Assembly: GCA_964353455.1 (NCBI GenBank)
Contig: CAYGWP010000390.1
Location: forward strand, 1-8,017
Direction of reading: 5' to 3'
Source of the DNA: CAYGWP01 sp964353455
Lineage (GTDB): Bacteria; Planctomycetota; Phycisphaerae; FEN-1346
Length of the DNA stretch: 8,017 bases
The stretch's first letter is position 1; each line of letters starts with the position of its first letter. Shown here in pieces: positions 6,633-8,017 of this stretch. Below the pieces are notes generated by a model. It made no database searches. It saw only the letters and a list, made by a program, of their open reading frames with translations, and had not been told where the DNA came from. The translations under genes were made by a program, and so were the position numbers.

Positions 6633-6661
6633 AGTCTATCAGAGGCCCCTCCGGTTGTCGA
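6633..6661 (-). promoter_or_regulatory. Sigma70-like promoter for the esterase gene
   Basis: On the reverse strand TCGACA (6661-6656) and TAGACT (6638-6633) are separated by 17 bases; they match the consensus boxes at 5 of 6 and 4 of 6 positions. Transcription would begin near 6626 and give a leader of about 68 bases. The call rests on spacing and box similarity only. Confidence 0.4.
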
Positions 6662-6881
6662 GCCAGTGGGGGCGGGTTGGTGCGTACGTTTGCCGCAATA
6701 ATCTGGGCGGCGTGACGGTGCTTCCGCCATCAGAGTATTTCAGGTTGCGTGCCGCCGGCGACCCGTAATCGTGCGGCCTCCTCTTTGCGCCGAGCCCCCC
6801 GCGGGGCGAATTAAGAAAGGCGTTCGCGGAATTTCCCTGCCCTACTTCACACTTACTCCTTACGAGCGCACTTGGCTTTGG

Positions 6882-7163
6882 CTACATGCCAATAGCCGGA
6901 ACAACGAGTGCCAGATACACAGCCAGCAATAAGACTGCCGCAACCTTGCCGGCAACTCTTTTATCAAGGAAAAGGACGACAGAGGACGAAACGACACCAA
7001 TTGTGAACACCGCTACTGTGAGGGTCAAGGAGGGCAACTGACTCATACCCATAATCCTGCCGTTGCCGTCAACCAGGATCGCGGCTACCAGGGCGCACCC
7101 TAACATAACCGCATTAACAGCCCAAGCTAATCGTAATACGGTATCAGAATCTCGGCCGTTCAT
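6882..7163 (-). CDS. Small three-helix membrane protein, unknown function, lower GC than surroundings
   Basis: Starting at ATG 7163 this gives 93 residues. After a short polar start (MNGRDSDTVLR) there are three hydrophobic segments: about 11-31 (LAWAVNAVMLGCALVAAILV), 43-66 (LPSLTLTVAVFTIGVVSSSVV and on) and 70-91 (VAGKVAAVLLLAVYLALVVP). They are joined by a polar loop (DGNGRIMGMSQ) and a short DKR loop. I do not recognise a family. The open frame runs upstream to 7688, but that part crosses non-coding repeats and reads as Arg-rich, low-quality protein, so the start was placed at the Met preceding the first helix. GGTGA sits two bases before this ATG and can pair with the 16S rRNA tail. G+C is around 50% here, and TTA leucine codons occur four times, which is unusual next to the neighbouring genes. 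Acquisition by transfer is possible. Confidence 0.7.
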   Translation of the reverse strand: MNGRDSDTVLRLAWAVNAVMLGCALVAAILVDGNGRIMGMSQLPSLTLTVAVFTIGVVSSSVVLFLDKRVAGKVAAVLLLAVYLALVVPAIGM

Positions 7164-7233
7164 GCTCACCACTTTCGTCAACAAAGGGGTGCCCGAACAC
7201 TGCTTGTAGTGCCCCCATGTTACCCTGCACAGT

Positions 7234-7265
7234 AGTAATCTGGGCAGTAATCTGAGTAATCTGGG
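7234..7265 (-). repeat. Three tandem copies of AGTAATCTG (CAGATTACT on the reverse strand)
   Basis: Copies start at 7234 (AGTAATCTGGGC), 7246 (AGTAATCTG) and 7255 (AGTAATCTGGG). The unit is thus 9 bp with an optional three-base extension. The array lies 71 to 102 bases upstream of the membrane protein start, read on the reverse strand, so it may be a regulator site or simply a slippage product. Confidence 0.65.
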
Positions 7266-7353
7266 AACACGATACCTATTTCCTCCCCTTGGCGGCCGTC
7301 CGGCGCGGCGTGCCGCTGGCGCGGCGAACAACGGCCGAGGCGCTCCGTTGTAG

Positions 7354-7375
7354 GGGCGCCCCCATGTGTGCGCCC
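7354..7375. repeat. Hairpin GGGCGC...GCGCCC, probable interspersed-repeat fragment
   Basis: GGGCGC (7354-7359) and GCGCCC (7370-7375) form a 6-bp GC stem with a 10-base loop. The context TTGTAGGGGCGCCCCC resembles, from memory, the frequent intergenic repeat that begins GTAGGGGCGACCC in several phyla of environmental bacteria. The resemblance is unverified. Confidence 0.4.
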
Positions 7376-7508
7376 ATGCCGTTTTGGCGTGGGTGGTGTT
7401 TCCCATTGCGCCAGGCCGGCCATCACGCCTGCGGTTGGCCGAACGGACACGGACTTGCGCCCGCCGCAGCACCGCACCTTTTCGCGTCGCACACGTGCCC
7501 CAACACAT

Positions 7509-7526
7509 GGCACAGATATCCGTGCC
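7509..7526. repeat. 18-bp near-palindrome just after the antitoxin stop
   Basis: GGCACAGATATCCGTGCC is self-complementary except for one pair, which would be a G-U wobble on the reverse-strand transcript. It starts one base after the antitoxin stop codon as transcribed leftward, so it could protect or end that transcript. There is no T run, so it is not a standard intrinsic terminator. It could also be a piece of an interspersed repeat. Confidence 0.45.
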
Positions 7527-7527
7527 T

Positions 7528-7773
7528 TCACACTGGGCTGCGGACCTGCCGCGGCCGCCGGCTCGACTGACGCACGCCGGGGGCCTTCGCCGCTTTTTCG
7601 TCGCGAGCCTCCAACTTCCGCCACAGTTGCGCGATCGGACTTTTGGACGTGGCCAGTTCCTGCCGAATGCGCTCTCGTATCTCCTCATCCGTCAGCCCGC
7701 GCCACTGGCGGGTCAGGCGGGCCTGAATCTCATCCTTCAAGCGGACGCAGTCGAATTTTTTGGTCTTCTTCAT
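7528..7773 (-). CDS. Probable antitoxin of a PIN-toxin pair
   Basis: An 81-residue, strongly charged protein starting MKKTKKFDCVRLKDEIQARL and continuing with LTDEEIRERIRQELATS. The first 55 residues look like a short two-helix antitoxin; I recall very similar small proteins beside PIN toxins in planctomycetes and cyanobacteria. No ribbon-helix-helix or AbrB-type DNA-binding motif is evident. The last 25 residues are Arg/Ser/Pro-rich and may be a disordered tail or readthrough into repeat-derived sequence. Its ATG follows the toxin stop with no base between them (TGAATG), so the two are very likely translated together. Role, by family knowledge and position: binds and neutralises the adjacent toxin. 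The family name is uncertain. Confidence 0.72.
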   Translation of the reverse strand: MKKTKKFDCVRLKDEIQARLTRQWRGLTDEEIRERIRQELATSKSPIAQLWRKLEARDEKAAKAPGVRQSSRRPRQVRSPV

Positions 7774-8017
7774 TCACACCACCTCCCGGGGAGAGCGAAT
7801 CTCAATTGCCGGATAGCCTTCCCGCAGATTGACCGCGTTGAACATGCGTATCTTGTCCCAATGCACGATATGCTTGAAATTCCAACTCACCACCAGGTCC
7901 GCCCGCGACACCGTTGCCAATGCAATGTGGTGGGCGTCCTTGGCGTGGCCCCGGCCGACAACTTTCGCCGCCAGGTAGGCATCGCGCAACTGCTCGGACT
8001 CCTCGCGGATGGCGACC
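7774..8017 (-). CDS. PIN-domain toxin (VapC-like), C-terminal part, cut by right edge
   Basis: The reverse frame is open to the window edge, so the start lies beyond 8017; an internal TTG at 7989 is not the real start. The 80 visible residues begin VAIREESEQLRDAYLAAKVV and carry the second half of a PIN domain: HAKDAHHIALATVSRADLVV holds the conserved acidic residue (Asp27 of the visible part) and a second Asp (Asp40), followed by the strand SWNFKHIVH (44-52). The end NAVNLREGYPAIEIRSPREVV is typical, in my memory, of one VapC-like family in planctomycetes and related bacteria. PIN toxins are metal-dependent ribonucleases that cut RNA and stop translation until bound by the antitoxin. The catalytic N-terminal Asp is outside the window. 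The toxin precedes the antitoxin, the opposite of classic vapBC order. Confidence 0.85.
   Translation of the reverse strand, partial: VAIREESEQLRDAYLAAKVVGRGHAKDAHHIALATVSRADLVVSWNFKHIVHWDKIRMFNAVNLREGYPAIEIRSPREVV
7779..7786 (-). promoter_or_regulatory. Antitoxin ribosome site inside the toxin's 3' end
   Basis: On the reverse strand GGAGGTGG precedes the antitoxin ATG (7773) by five bases. It lies within the last codons of the toxin. With the abutting stop and start (TGAATG), this predicts that ribosomes finishing the toxin restart on the antitoxin, or that the antitoxin is initiated independently at high rate. Confidence 0.7.

Larger units (their letters stand above)
6559..6881. other. Non-coding gap with promoter of the esterase gene
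   Basis: These 323 bases hold a ribosome site (6567-6573) and a promoter candidate (6633-6661), both for the leftward esterase gene. The rest, about 6670-6881, shows no protein-like frame. It contains the perfect 10-bp palindrome CCCCGCGGGG (6797-6806), without an adjacent T run on either strand. From about 6810 rightwards the base composition begins to fall towards the lower-GC region of the next gene. Confidence 0.55.
7164..7527. other. Non-coding gap with short repeats and hairpins
   Basis: These 364 bases lie between the antitoxin end and the small membrane protein gene, both on the reverse strand. Reverse-strand translation across the gap is rich in Arg, Pro and Gly and has no domain-like pattern, so I treat it as non-coding. 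It contains a three-copy AGTAATCTG repeat (7234-7265), a GGGCGC/GCGCCC hairpin (7354-7375) and an 18-bp near-palindrome (7509-7526). I could not find a convincing promoter for the membrane protein gene. Confidence 0.6.

Noticed and set aside
6797..6806. CCCCGCGGGG palindrome as a terminator of the membrane protein gene
   Set aside because: There is no loop of workable size and no T run on either side; such palindromes are common in GC-rich DNA.
7176..7181. TTGACG on the reverse strand as the -35 box of the membrane protein gene
   Set aside because: It lies too close to the ATG at 7163 to leave room for a -10 box and a transcript start.
7164..7688. Upstream extension of the membrane protein frame to a 268-residue protein
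   Set aside because: The added 175 residues overlap the antitoxin in another frame, cross hairpins and tandem repeats, and are Arg/Pro/Gly-rich without any domain pattern. A start with a usable ribosome site lies at 7163.
1..8017. CRISPR array, tRNA, rRNA or a complete insertion sequence
   Set aside because: No regularly spaced direct repeats with spacers, no cloverleaf or ribosomal sequence recognised, and no transposase reading frame on either strand.

Overview
The window is GC-rich (roughly 65-72% G+C over most of its length) and looks like a piece of an uncultured Planctomycetota genome, possibly from the Phycisphaerae or a related lineage. This is inferred from protein style, not from a marker gene. 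The signs are a very large exported PQQ-type beta-propeller protein that starts its mature part with DWPQWR, a malectin-like tail, several exported SGNH-type hydrolases, and short interspersed inverted repeats of a kind I associate with planctomycete genomes.

Layout. Positions 1-606 hold the 3' end of an alpha/beta hydrolase of the acetyl-xylan-esterase type whose nucleophile position is not serine. A 251-base gap follows, with a three-copy 15-16 bp repeat directly upstream of a good sigma70-like promoter. Then comes a 1279-residue exported PQQ-like propeller protein (858-4697) with a methyltransferase-like Rossmann domain in its middle and a malectin-like C-terminus. An interspersed inverted repeat (4732-4809) separates it from an exported SGNH-like protein (4836-5765). 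This gene converges, 10 bases apart, on a reverse-strand sialate O-acetylesterase-type SGNH hydrolase (5776-6558), which has its own promoter candidate.

The right quarter is different. It carries a lower-GC small three-helix membrane protein (6882-7163, reverse). Upstream of that lies a non-coding stretch with a three-copy AGTAATCTG repeat and hairpins that look like remnants of interspersed repeats. Last is a reverse-strand PIN-toxin/antitoxin pair in toxin-first order, with the toxin cut by the right edge.

Functionally, the left three quarters reads as an exported polysaccharide-related set: two hydrolases of ester-cleaving folds, an SGNH-like protein of unknown activity, and a large propeller with a carbohydrate-binding-like end. 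Joint action on acetylated glycans is inference from fold and neighbourhood; no substrate can be read from the sequence. The right quarter is accessory: repeats, a compositionally foreign membrane protein and a toxin-antitoxin module. No rRNA, tRNA, CRISPR array or transposase gene was seen.
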